Virus record (IMG/VR): IMGVR_UViG_3300042923_000274
Span: 1-27,453 of that record
DNA length: 27,453 nt
From: a virus
Strand: one strand, 5' to 3'
Below the pieces are notes generated by a model. The model was not told the DNA's origin, did no database searches, and was given only the letters and a program-made list of their open reading frames with translations. This document shows positions 20,084-26,626 of the stretch, one piece after another; position 1 is the first letter of the stretch; every line of letters begins with the position of its first letter. A program made the translations under genes and the position numbers.

Positions 20084-20712
20084 GCTGCGGTCCCGTCTGC
20101 TTTTTCGATCCACCGGGCAAGGTCGCGTCGGTGGTGGCGGTCGGCGAGGCGTGCCAATGCGAACGGGGCACGGTTGAGAATGTTCGCGGCCTGGGTGGCG
20201 GATTCGCCAGCTTCCTTCAGGTGCTCGAGCTCGTCGATGAGATATGCGGCCCGGTCGGTTGTTTTCTCCACGCGGGCCGGTTCGGTGTCGTTGTCGATGT
20301 CGTCCCAGTCGAGCGGTCCCGCCCAGCCCTTCCGAATCGCGCGGCCGATGGTATGAACGGATCGCCCGCCCGGAGGCACCACGTTCCACAACCGGTCGTA
20401 AACGGCGGCGACCCTGCGCGCGGTCGCGGGGTACACCCACGGCCCGTCGGTCATCTGAATGACGTTCTGTTTGGTCCCGCCAATGTGAGTGGCGAGTTCC
20501 GCAGCGGTCCACCCCATGCGCATGAGGGCGCGGATTCGGCGGACTGTTCCCGTGGCGTCATGCAACCGGTCCTCGACCTTTCCCAACGGCTTCATGTGCC
20601 GGTACCAGAAGTTGTATTCGCGTTTGTGGGTGGTGCACGGCTCGCATTGGCAGCGGTGCCGGTTGTAGCAGTTCGTCGACCGATCGTGCGGGTGATCTGG
20701 TGGGCAGATCAC
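20080..20712 (-). CDS. Zinc/HTH DNA-binding protein, hypothetical
   Basis: A 210-residue protein beginning MICPPDHPHDRSTNCYNRHR, then CQCEPCTTHKREYNFWYR: cysteines and histidines that suggest a small zinc module. It continues with two HTH-like segments (RIRALMRMGWTAAELATHIG then TKQNVIQM; and RSVHTIGRAIRKGWAGPLDW). The W-x-A-x-E-L-A-x-H-I-G pattern is typical of HTH units. The start is GTG at 20712 with GGAGGT 4 nt upstream, overlapping the previous stop as GTGA. Similar proteins are common in actinobacterial phages as predicted regulators. Confidence 0.65.
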   Translation of the reverse strand: MICPPDHPHDRSTNCYNRHRCQCEPCTTHKREYNFWYRHMKPLGKVEDRLHDATGTVRRIRALMRMGWTAAELATHIGGTKQNVIQMTDGPWVYPATARRVAAVYDRLWNVVPPGGRSVHTIGRAIRKGWAGPLDWDDIDNDTEPARVEKTTDRAAYLIDELEHLKEAGESATQAANILNRAPFALARLADRHHRRDLARWIEKADGTAA

Positions 20713-20984
20713 GTGGACCTCCGGTAGCGGCGGTTGGCTGGGAGGCCCATGCCGCGTCGTGCGGCAGCGACCGTTCCGACCGTGGGCCACACGAGGTCCG
20801 AGGCGATGTCGGCGTCGCACATGCCCGTCTTCACGCGAGCTCGGACGGCGTCGAGGAAGTCGCGTCCGTGGCGGGTGCGGGTCATCTCCGCCCGAAGCAC
20901 TTCACCGGGTGTGACGCCGCGACGTTCCGCCATCTCCTGGATCCGCCAGACGTCTTTCGGGTCCAGGTCGACCATGATCTTCAT
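20709..20984 (-). CDS. RHH/HTH-like DNA-binding protein
   Basis: This 91-residue protein begins MKIMVDLDPKDVWRIQEMAE then RRGVTPGEVLRAEMTRTRHG: a short strand followed by two helices, as in ribbon-helix-helix proteins. The C-terminal half (GMCDADIASDLVWPTVGTVA, then AARRGMGLPANRRYRR) resembles an HTH. GGAG lies 8 nt before the ATG at 20984. It is the first gene after a terminator-like hairpin, so it may start its own transcript. The target is unknown. Confidence 0.6.
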   Translation of the reverse strand: MKIMVDLDPKDVWRIQEMAERRGVTPGEVLRAEMTRTRHGRDFLDAVRARVKTGMCDADIASDLVWPTVGTVAAARRGMGLPANRRYRRST

Positions 20985-21005
20985 TCGGTTGCTCCGGGGT
21001 ATGAG

Positions 21006-21036
21006 AAAGGGCCACACCAGACCGGTGCGACCCTTT
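21006..21036 (-). terminator. Intrinsic terminator-like hairpin
   Basis: On the minus strand AAAGGG ... CACC-GGTCT-GGTG ... CCCTTT forms an outer 6-bp and inner 4-bp stem, followed by CTCAT. It lies 18 nt after the stop of the small zinc gene and before the next ribosome binding site. Good stem, weak U-tract. Confidence 0.55.
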
Positions 21037-21053
21037 GGGATGGATGATGCTGT

Positions 21054-21296
21054 TCAGTTCTTCAAGGGTGGGCGCAGCGTCGCGCTTACACCCGAGCCAT
21101 AGACGGTGGGCGGCACAGTGATGCCCTGGAATCTGGCTACCCACTCGACCGCGCCGTAGCAGATGCCGCAGAGCCACACGGTCTGCTCACGGAGCACAAC
21201 GCGGGTGTAGCCGCGTGCCGCCTCGCCGTGCGCGATCGTCGATGTCGCCTTGCACCCGTCGCATGTATAGATCGTGACGTCTCGTCGTCCCATCAT
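21054..21296 (-). CDS. Small zinc protein, hypothetical
   Basis: An 80-residue protein, MMGRRDVTIYTCDGCKATST at the start, then VWLCGICYGAVEWVARFQGI. Two C-x2-C pairs (CDGC and CGIC), about 30 residues apart, look like one treble-clef or ribbon zinc site. The function is unknown. Two ATGs are adjacent: the first overlaps the previous stop (TGATG), the second (21293) has better spacing to GGGAG. It ends just before the terminator-like hairpin. Confidence 0.6.
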   Translation of the reverse strand: MMGRRDVTIYTCDGCKATSTIAHGEAARGYTRVVLREQTVWLCGICYGAVEWVARFQGITVPPTVYGSGVSATLRPPLKN

Positions 21297-21649
21297 CAGC
21301 TCCCGCTCGGTTGTTTCGAGGTCTTGAGTTCTTTGAGCCGGCGTACTTCTTCCCAGTAGGCGTTGAGCCCTTCCTGGGAGAACTCTGGTTCGGGAGCCGG
21401 GTTCAACTGCCGTTGGATTCGCGCCCGTCTTGCTTCTGATTCGTGGATCTTCTTGACGTTCGCGATGACATGTCCGGGCATGAGCCAGGTGGTGGTTTCG
21501 CGGTAGTGCATGCGAGCGGCCTCGACAGCGTCAGTGAGGTTCACATGGGCGAGGTCGTCGGCCCACACGATCGCTACTTCCTTGTCGACGGTGCGTCCGT
21601 CACGGGCTGACGCCAGGGTCAAGAGCTGGAATGCCTCTTGCAGGTTCAT
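21296..21649 (-). CDS. Probable helicase loader (G39P-like)
   Basis: This 117-residue protein, MNLQEAFQLLTLASARDGRT then VDKEVAIVWADDLAHVNLTD, has a helical N-terminus with W-A-D-D-L ... V-E-A-A-R-M-H-Y and WLMPGHVIANVKKI. This pattern is shared by phage replisome loaders of the G39P/DnaI-N type ('W...L......A...L..YY......P..I...V'). The C-terminus is charged and probably flexible. It directly follows the initiator gene and overlaps it by 50 nt, as loader genes often do. It would bring the replicative helicase to the origin. Moderate confidence. Confidence 0.6.
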   Translation of the reverse strand: MNLQEAFQLLTLASARDGRTVDKEVAIVWADDLAHVNLTDAVEAARMHYRETTTWLMPGHVIANVKKIHESEARRARIQRQLNPAPEPEFSQEGLNAYWEEVRRLKELKTSKQPSGS

Positions 21650-22394
21650 CTCCGAACAACCTCCTGTATTCGGCCGCGTTCTGAGCGGCTTTCGAAACCT
21701 TCGGGGCACCACCGCGGGTGGTGTCGCCCTGTTTGCGGCGCATCCAGTTCCGCCACGTCGCTTCCCAGTCCAACTTCACGCCCTTCGCGCCGGGCTGGGC
21801 GATCCAGTAGTCGACGAACGTGGCGTGTTCGCGGCGGTAGTCGACGCCGGGGCATTCGGCTTGGATCTTGTCGACGGTTTCCTGTGATGGGCGCCAGTCG
21901 ATGTGTAGCCGAGACCCCCGCGTAGCGGGTTCTCTCTTCTTCGTAGAAGAAGATGTCTCTGTCTCTGTCTCTGTCTCTGAGCTATCGCTTGCCGAAGCTT
22001 TGCCATCCTTTTGCCATCGTTTTGCCGCACCTTTGCTACCCGCTCGAGACCGGGCTGCTGAAACCTCCGCACGCTTCGCGTCAATCTCGGCCCGCAGGGG
22101 GTGATGCTTCTCGAAGTCGTGGATGCGCCACCCCGGCTTCGGCGACTCGACGCGGATCCAGGACGGCTTCTCCGGGTCATTGCAGGAGAGTTCTGAGGCG
22201 ACGTCGGCGCCCCACCGCCTCAGCACGACGCGTTCGTCGAGGAACCCGTCAGACAGCATCCGGCGGGAGTAGAACGTGGCCTCGAAGATCGCCCTGAACG
22301 CTGCGTCCGTGAGCCCGATGATCTTCGGGTGTTCGTCCATCTCGATGGGGAACGGGGCGAACAGCCGGTCGTCCTTGTTCGGGTCTTTGGGCAC
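21600..22394 (-). CDS. Replication initiator (DnaD/lambda O-like)
   Basis: A 264-residue protein with two domains and a low-complexity linker. Residues 1-100 (FAPFPIEMDEHPKIIGLTDA, then AFRAIFEATFYSRRMLSDGF and WRIHDFEKHHPL) form a winged-helix-like DNA-binding domain typical of phage initiators. The linker (about 105-160) contains ETETETET. The C-terminus (DYRREHATFVDYWIAQPGAK then GVKLDWEATWRNWMRRKQG) matches the DnaT/DnaD-like 'F-x-D-Y-W ... D-W-x-x-T-W-x-N-W' pattern that binds DNA or helicase partners. The start is GTG at 22394 (TAGTG overlap). The linker DNA carries repeats (21936-21978), as expected if the origin lies inside the gene. Confidence 0.75.
   Translation of the reverse strand: MPKDPNKDDRLFAPFPIEMDEHPKIIGLTDAAFRAIFEATFYSRRMLSDGFLDERVVLRRWGADVASELSCNDPEKPSWIRVESPKPGWRIHDFEKHHPLRAEIDAKRAEVSAARSRAGSKGAAKRWQKDGKASASDSSETETETETSSSTKKREPATRGSRLHIDWRPSQETVDKIQAECPGVDYRREHATFVDYWIAQPGAKGVKLDWEATWRNWMRRKQGDTTRGGAPKVSKAAQNAAEYRRLFGDEPARGIPALDPGVSP
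21936..21978. repeat. Repeat cluster inside initiator gene, candidate origin
   Basis: Two features lie side by side: a perfect 7-bp inverted repeat CTTCTTC-GTA-GAAGAAG (21936-21952), and four tandem copies of GTCTCT (21955-21978). They encode the low-complexity linker of the initiator. In lambdoid phages the origin iterons sit in the middle of the O gene, so this could be the origin. Alternatively the DNA repeat is only the consequence of a repetitive linker. Confidence 0.45.
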
Positions 22395-22777
22395 TAGCCT
22401 GTCTCCCTCGTTGGTGCAGCCATCTCCCGTGCTTCCCGGTTGGCTTTCTTCCGTGCCTTGATCTCGGCCCACGACTGACCCGTCCGCCTGTACCCGAAAT
22501 GCCACAACGCCATCGCCCGAACACAGAACATGCACGCACACGCCTGACGGTCCGCCTTCGCCAGGTTGCAGTCAGCACACGCCGGCACGAGGTTCCACCA
22601 ACTCCTAGACCCACCGGCCGTGTCCGGAACGATGTGGTCACGGGTGTTCGCCAGTAACCCGCAGTAGTGGCATCGCGTACCCGGTGGGATGGGTTTGGAG
22701 TAGGTGATTGTCCTCACGCCGCACTGGGTGGCGAGGGTGTCACGGTACGGCGGGCCGGCTGGAGGCTTGCGTGCCAT
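22394..22777 (-). CDS. HNH endonuclease
   Basis: A 127-residue protein with an HNH core: TRCHYCGLLANTRDHIVPDT (C-x2-C, then R-D-H), then GGSRSWWNLVPACADCNLAK (second C-x2-C and the N-x-x-K end typical of the HNH fold). A second cysteine pair (CACMFC) follows, and the C-terminus is basic. A free-standing phage HNH nuclease directly upstream of, and coupled (TAGTG) to, the initiator gene. The ATG at 22777 overlaps the previous stop (TGATG). The role could be homing or DNA processing. Confidence 0.82.
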   Translation of the reverse strand: MARKPPAGPPYRDTLATQCGVRTITYSKPIPPGTRCHYCGLLANTRDHIVPDTAGGSRSWWNLVPACADCNLAKADRQACACMFCVRAMALWHFGYRRTGQSWAEIKARKKANREAREMAAPTRETG

Positions 22778-22977
22778 CACTCGTCTCCGGTCCGGATGAC
22801 GGGTGCGTGATTCAACGCCCATCGGATGACACCGAGGTCCACGGAGCAGGCTTCGTTGATCTCCTCGACGGTCCAGCCGCGGCGGATCCAGAGTGCGCGG
22901 ATGGCGGCGTCTCGCGCCGGCGCGGCCGGACCTGATGCCATGCTGATGAGGTTCATCACCCAGGGGTCATCAGCCAT
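22777..22977 (-). CDS. Small HTH-like protein
   Basis: A 66-residue protein, MADDPWVMNLISMASGPAAP then ARDAAIRALWIRRGWTVEEI and NEACSVDLGVIRWALNH. The last part reads as a short helix-turn-helix (RGWTVEEINEACSVDLGVIR). AGGAGGTGA lies 4 nt before the ATG, an unusually strong ribosome binding site placed at the stop of the previous gene. A small DNA-binding protein is likely. The target is unknown. Confidence 0.6.
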   Translation of the reverse strand: MADDPWVMNLISMASGPAAPARDAAIRALWIRRGWTVEEINEACSVDLGVIRWALNHAPVIRTGDE

Positions 22978-22988
22978 CACGTCACCTC

Positions 22989-23333
22989 CTAGAAGTCGGG
23001 TTCGGGTTTGACCGGTACAGCGCGCCCGTCTGTGGTCAGCCAGGTTTGTTCGCCGCGATAGTGGACTGGCGAGAGTTGCGGGTTGCCCCAGGAGTTGACG
23101 GACCATCCGAGCTCGTGACCTTCCGCGGAGTGCGCGACCCCGTGGCAGCCGGTGTGGTTTCCCCAACCGCACAGGTAGATCAGGTTGGAGACTTCGTGCC
23201 CGCCGCCACGGGACCGGTACTTCCGGTGGTGGAGTTCGGTGGCTGGTTGTTTCCCGCAGCCCTCACAGAGACCGCCGCACCGTTCTTGGACGATGCGGCG
23301 GTTGCGGGCCGGGATGGGTGTGGCGCGGCTCAT
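22989..23333 (-). CDS. HNH endonuclease
   Basis: A 114-residue canonical HNH protein: MSRATPIPARNRRIVQERCG at the start, then GLCEGCGKQPATELHHRKYR (C-x2-C and the catalytic HH), SRGGGHEVSNLIYLCGWGNH and TGCHGVAHSAEGHELGWSVN. The R-x-R-G-G-G-H and the final C-H belong to the phage and restriction-type HNH family, such as those near replication genes. It starts at 23333 with an ATGA overlap and ends in TAG, inside the ribosome binding site of the following gene. Confidence 0.85.
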   Translation of the reverse strand: MSRATPIPARNRRIVQERCGGLCEGCGKQPATELHHRKYRSRGGGHEVSNLIYLCGWGNHTGCHGVAHSAEGHELGWSVNSWGNPQLSPVHYRGEQTWLTTDGRAVPVKPEPDF

Positions 23334-23587
23334 ATTGGGCGTTCCCAGAACAGGTCATCCCACTCCCACGACTGCGACCAACACCCCTTGCAGTAGTAGT
23401 TGTCGAACCGTTCCGCCATGATCTCGATGCGTTTCAGCGTGCGGTGGTCGACGCACCAGTATGCGGTGCGGGGGCAGGCGCGGCATCCGACGATCCATGC
23501 GGCGCCGTGGGAGCAGGACCGGCAGGTGAGTTCGTTGTGGAGCCAGGTTTCGTTGAAGGTGTCCGACGATTCGAGAACAGAAGTCAT
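23330..23587 (-). CDS. Cysteine-rich zinc protein, hypothetical
   Basis: An 85-residue protein, MTSVLESSDTFNETWLHNEL then TCRSCSHGAAWIVGCRACPR, with CVDHRTLKRIEIM and YYCKGCW near the end. Three C-x2-C-type pairs point to one or two zinc sites. The first pair looks like a treble-clef start. Overlaps on both sides (ATGA). The function is not recognisable. Confidence 0.6.
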   Translation of the reverse strand: MTSVLESSDTFNETWLHNELTCRSCSHGAAWIVGCRACPRTAYWCVDHRTLKRIEIMAERFDNYYCKGCWSQSWEWDDLFWERPI

Positions 23588-23865
23588 GACACCGACTCCC
23601 ACGGTCCAGCGGTGATGACCCGCTTCGGCGTGCGCCGGTAGTGGATCACGTTCGACCCGTCGCAGTCCGACGAGATGGTGTACTCGTAGGTGCCATCGTT
23701 GACGAGCGAGTCCTGGAACTCGTTCTGCCATCCGACGTCGGCGCCGGGGGCCAGCTCATCGAGCAGGGCGCGAAGGTCTTCAACGGGAATCGGAATCGTC
23801 GTCCCGTCCTTCTCCCCGCGGATGGCGTCACGGATCTTCGCCAGCACCTTGTCTCGTGCGTTCAT
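23584..23865 (-). CDS. Hypothetical 93-residue protein
   Basis: The product has 93 residues: MNARDKVLAKIRDAIRGEKD, then GTTIPIPVEDLRALLDELAP, and a C-terminal beta-rich part (EYTISSDCDGSNVIHYRRTP). The opening resembles proteins with a short helix and loop that bind nucleotides or nucleic acid, but I do not recognise the family. The start ATG at 23865 has AAAGGA 8 nt upstream and overlaps the previous stop as ATGA. Confidence 0.6.
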   Translation of the reverse strand: MNARDKVLAKIRDAIRGEKDGTTIPIPVEDLRALLDELAPGADVGWQNEFQDSLVNDGTYEYTISSDCDGSNVIHYRRTPKRVITAGPWESVS

Positions 23866-24017
23866 GTTCCGTGTCCTTTCTGTCCGCACGTCGGCAACAT
23901 CACCCCGTCAACATCCGGCGCAGTACCAACCATGGGCCGCAACCCACACCAGGCACACGTGAACGTGGAGAACGCCATGGCCCGCACAGCATCACCAATC
24001 CGAGACGGCTCAGTCAT
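23862..24017 (-). CDS. Small zinc-knuckle protein
   Basis: A 51-residue protein, MTEPSRIGDAVRAMAFSTFT then CAWCGLRPMVGTAPDVDGVM and LPTCGQKGHGT. C-x2-C plus a C-x5-H-type end suggests one zinc. Overlaps on both sides as ATGA. The function is unknown. Confidence 0.55.
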   Translation of the reverse strand: MTEPSRIGDAVRAMAFSTFTCAWCGLRPMVGTAPDVDGVMLPTCGQKGHGT

Positions 24018-24238
24018 GACAACCCCTCCTGCACGTAAGTGAGCACGTCGCCGCGCTCGGGTACCCAGTCCCACATCTGCACGGCGGCTTCGATGTTCGC
24101 GAGCGCCATCCGCGCCCGGTCCTTACGCGACCGCTCTCTTGCGGCCACGCCCCTCTCGGCATCGACGAGCAGGCTGAGCGCGTTCTCGCGGAACGCTGGT
24201 GTCTGCGAGCGCCAATACCCGTCACGGGGGTAGTTCAT
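24014..24238 (-). CDS. Hypothetical helical protein
   Basis: A 74-residue mostly helical protein: MNYPRDGYWRSQTPAFRENA, then LSLLVDAERGVAARERSRKD and RARMALANIEAAVQMWDWVP. It is charged, with many arginines in the centre, perhaps an RNA/DNA or protein-binding helix pair. No family is recognised. Start and stop overlap neighbours (ATGA). Confidence 0.55.
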   Translation of the reverse strand: MNYPRDGYWRSQTPAFRENALSLLVDAERGVAARERSRKDRARMALANIEAAVQMWDWVPERGDVLTYVQEGLS

Positions 24239-24378
24239 TTCCGCTCCTCGGGTTCGGGGAAGATGTCGTCGAGGTGTTCAGGCATCGACCCAAGCGACCC
24301 CGCACCCGAGTTCTTCCACAACTCCGCAAGGGACTTCTGAACCCGGTTGATGGTCTCCTGCTGGTACGGGGCATCCAT
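24235..24378 (-). CDS. Hypothetical 47-residue protein
   Basis: A 47-codon gene, MDAPYQQETINRVQKSLAEL then WKNSGAGSLGSMPEHLDDIF and PEPEERK. A short amphipathic helix and a charged tail. It begins at an ATG overlapping the annealing-protein stop (TGATG) and ends with ATGA onto the next gene. The overlap chain is the main support. The function is unknown. Confidence 0.5.
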   Translation of the reverse strand: MDAPYQQETINRVQKSLAELWKNSGAGSLGSMPEHLDDIFPEPEERK

Positions 24379-24761
24379 CACGACTCCTCGTGCTTCAGGC
24401 CGGGGAAGAAGCGGAGCGCGCGGCCGATCGCGACGGACTCCGCGGTCTCGGTTGCACGGTTCGCGTACAGGTCGCCGTCTGTGTAGGAACGGGATGCATG
24501 CGCGGTCGTGGTGGGCTTCCGGTCGCTCGCGTCCCGCCAGACGCGAGCGGTCGCTACGACAACGTCGCCGGACTGCTGGTAGATGACGTCGGTGACGATG
24601 CGGCCTTCCGGGTACTTGTCCCAGAACGCGAGGACCTTCTGGTCGACGGTGCGAACGTCGTCCGGGTCCTGGTCCGGGTCGAACATTGACACCGGAGATG
24701 ATTGACGCCCCCTGTCGATGCGAGAGGGGGCGTCGTCGGTGGGAAGAAGGATGTCGGTCAT
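24378..24761 (-). CDS. Erf/Rad52-like ssDNA annealing protein (candidate)
   Basis: The protein has 127 residues. After a disordered N-terminus (1-40) comes a domain with KYPEGRIVTDVIYQQSGDVV (49-68), ATARVWRDASDRKPTT (70-85) and ATETAESVAIGRALRFFPG (103-121). The 'ETAE-x-x-AIGRAL' sequence recurs in phage proteins annotated as ssDNA-annealing/recombination proteins of the Erf/Rad52 kind, where it ends the central fold. It lies directly downstream of a RecE-like exonuclease and overlaps it (ATGA), as recT/erf genes usually do. It probably anneals complementary strands after resection. Moderate confidence, as the protein is short. Confidence 0.6.
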   Translation of the reverse strand: MTDILLPTDDAPSRIDRGRQSSPVSMFDPDQDPDDVRTVDQKVLAFWDKYPEGRIVTDVIYQQSGDVVVATARVWRDASDRKPTTTAHASRSYTDGDLYANRATETAESVAIGRALRFFPGLKHEES

Positions 24762-25606
24762 GCGACTGCTCCTTGGTGGTTGTCGATGTAGTTGTAGATG
24801 GCATACTGGGGTGCCTTGACCATTCCGATAGGGCCGCGGGTGGAGTGCTGATATCCGGGCCACCGGTTCGTCTCAAGGCATTCGGCGTACAGGTTGATTG
24901 CTCTGCGGGCTTCGTCCCGGCCCATGCGCTGCTCGTCCTCCCCGAGCGCAAACACCGACGCGAGGTAAGGTGCGTCCGTTTCCACCACAACCCACAGCCA
25001 CGGCAGTTGCTCCCCGGTGATGAGCTCGTAGATGTGTTCGTATAGGGCGTACTGGACGTGGTAGCCGAAGTTGAAGACTGACTTCGAGAACCCCGCCTCC
25101 GACGCTTCCCCTGATGTCGTCTTCAGGTCGGCGATGGTCTTACCCGGGCGGAGGTAGTCCAGCCGGCCACGCAGCGCCACACCCGTCTCGGGATCGGTGG
25201 TGAACATGGATACTTCCGGGCGTCCGCCTTCGACGAGCGCGCGGGCGGTGTCGTTCTGCAAGACCGCCTCCGCCATCTTGTTGACCACGTTGAACTGAAC
25301 GCGCTTCAAGGGGATCTTCCCTTCGGCGCGGCAGGCGTCCTCGAACTCTCGGGCCGCGTTCGTGTTGGTTGAGCCGTTCTTCGCCAGCACGTCTTCGGGG
25401 TACACCTCTACCTGCGCGCCCACCCCGAGGACTCGCGCATGGCACGCCGAGCCGAGGTCGTAGGCGTCTTTCGTCGCCTGCGGGCGGGAGATGTAGTCCT
25501 GATAGTGCGCCGGGGACTGAAGGATCTTCTTCGCGCCCGTTGAGCTCAGGCCCGCCTGCGAGTGGTAATAGCTCTCAGGCATCGAGTACACGAGGCCACT
25601 GTTCAT
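24758..25606 (-). CDS. RecE-like PD-(D/E)XK exonuclease
   Basis: This 282-residue protein matches the RecE/exonuclease VIII group: YYHSQAGLSSTGAKKIL (13-29), LGSACHARVL (51-60, His56), GRLDYLRPG (147-155, Asp150), IADLKTT (158-164, the D-x-K pair Asp160/Lys162) and GYHVQYALYEHI (181-192, Q-x-x-x-Y). These are the metal-binding motifs of the family, which degrades one strand from a double-strand end. With the next gene it forms an exonuclease/annealing recombination pair. The start ATG at 25606 overlaps the HNH stop as ATGA. A longer frame upstream is a shadow of that gene. Confidence 0.85.
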   Translation of the reverse strand: MNSGLVYSMPESYYHSQAGLSSTGAKKILQSPAHYQDYISRPQATKDAYDLGSACHARVLGVGAQVEVYPEDVLAKNGSTNTNAAREFEDACRAEGKIPLKRVQFNVVNKMAEAVLQNDTARALVEGGRPEVSMFTTDPETGVALRGRLDYLRPGKTIADLKTTSGEASEAGFSKSVFNFGYHVQYALYEHIYELITGEQLPWLWVVVETDAPYLASVFALGEDEQRMGRDEARRAINLYAECLETNRWPGYQHSTRGPIGMVKAPQYAIYNYIDNHQGAVA

Positions 25607-26226
25607 GCGTGCTCCCCCAAGATCTTCCGGGCGACGGCGGTGGACATGCCGTGCAGCTTTTCGTAGGCGTTGCGCGACAAGCCCAGGCGCTTTGCGGCGA
25701 GGTCTAGCACAGCGCGCCGCCGGCGTTCCCCGAGGCGCTTGCACTCGAGGCAGGTTCGCTTTCCCCGGGTAAGACTCACAACGGCGCCCGCCACCGCGAC
25801 GTCATGCAGACCGGCACGGCACATTCCGGTGAAGTCGAGCGATGTCGCCCCGCGCACCGTGTTCTCGCGCATCGTTACGGGTTCGAGATGGTCTGGCCGG
25901 ACGCACAGAGGCGTGCGGCACAGATGGTCGAGCACGAGCCCGTCAGGAATGGGGCCGTTCACAAGCTGGTATGCGCGTCGGTGAGCGAGGCCGGTCTTCC
26001 GGTTCGGCATATGTACCTTGCCGTAGCCCATGCTGGTTCGACCGGCAGTCCACAGCCAACACTCGCCAGACTTGTCCACACGCTCCCAGAAGGCGTCTTC
26101 GCTGCGCGGGTCATGCAGTTTGCGCGGAACGGTGAACGGCTTGCCGCGGTGCTGCTGCTCCCAGTGGGAGCGGCACCACCCCCGCACCTCCGCCACCTTC
26201 TCGCAGAAGTCCACGTCGCACTTCAC
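25603..26226 (-). CDS. HNH endonuclease with zinc-knuckle N-terminus
   Basis: A 207-residue protein starting with one C-x4-C-x9-C-x2-H knuckle (C3/C8/C18/H21, then RGKP), the same unit that is repeated four times in the HNH protein encoded at 8344-9117. It continues with CWLWTAG (56-62), GYGKVHMP, then the HNH core VLDHLCRTPLCVRPDHLEPV (98-117) and MRENTVRG. A C-x6-H and a C-x2-C (near 136-162) and a basic HTH-like C-terminus (RLGLSRNAYEKLHGMSTAVA) follow. The start is GTG at 26226 (GTGA overlap). It lies directly upstream of the recombination genes. Confidence 0.8.
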   Translation of the reverse strand: MKCDVDFCEKVAEVRGWCRSHWEQQHRGKPFTVPRKLHDPRSEDAFWERVDKSGECWLWTAGRTSMGYGKVHMPNRKTGLAHRRAYQLVNGPIPDGLVLDHLCRTPLCVRPDHLEPVTMRENTVRGATSLDFTGMCRAGLHDVAVAGAVVSLTRGKRTCLECKRLGERRRRAVLDLAAKRLGLSRNAYEKLHGMSTAVARKILGEHA

Positions 26227-26393
26227 TGGTTCTTCCCCTGTTGTGTGGTTGCGCCGGCGAGGTACCCGTCGATGTATGCGGCGTACCTGTCGTAGTCGGG
26301 GTCGCCGTAGTTTCGGTGGCCCATACGGTTGCGTGCGTACACGACGGCTTGCGTTTCAACATCCGCAACCGACGGGACGGGATTCACGGTCAT
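26223..26393 (-). CDS. Hypothetical 56-residue protein
   Basis: A 56-codon gene: MTVNPVPSVADVETQAVVYA, then RNRMGHRNYGDPDYDRYAAY and IDGYLAGATTQQGKNQ. It contains a Y-x-x-R-N-R-M-G motif and tyrosine-rich centre, with no family I can name. It is preceded by the exact start-associated sequence GACAGGAGAACAGGC. Overlaps on both sides (ATGA, GTGA) support it. Confidence 0.55.
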   Translation of the reverse strand: MTVNPVPSVADVETQAVVYARNRMGHRNYGDPDYDRYAAYIDGYLAGATTQQGKNQ

Positions 26394-26608
26394 GCCTGTT
26401 CTCCTGTCGTGTCAGCCGGAACCGCCTCGCGTGCCAGCAATGTGAGACACAGGCGGCATGTCACCTCCGCTGAGTTGCGGGTGGTGTGCTCGGATGCCGA
26501 CGCACCGTTGCCGTGCAGGCTCGTGGGTGCGTCACCGATCCAGTGGACGATCGACGCCCGCCGCTCGCTGAGAGATTGGCGCAGTCGCCCCATGAGGTCG
26601 TCGGTCAC
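26390..26608 (-). CDS. Hypothetical 72-residue protein
   Basis: A protein of 72 residues, MTDDLMGRLRQSLSERRASI then VHWIGDAPTSLHGNGASASE and a C-x2-C (TCRLCLTLLARE), ending DTTGEQA. The last codons form the ribosome binding site of the next gene, the same arrangement as at 15.7 kb. A small zinc-like protein with no recognised function. The ATG at 26608 is preceded by AAGGAGA about 8 nt upstream. Confidence 0.55.
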   Translation of the reverse strand: MTDDLMGRLRQSLSERRASIVHWIGDAPTSLHGNGASASEHTTRNSAEVTCRLCLTLLAREAVPADTTGEQA

Positions 26609-26626
26609 GGTAGGTCTCCTTCTTGG

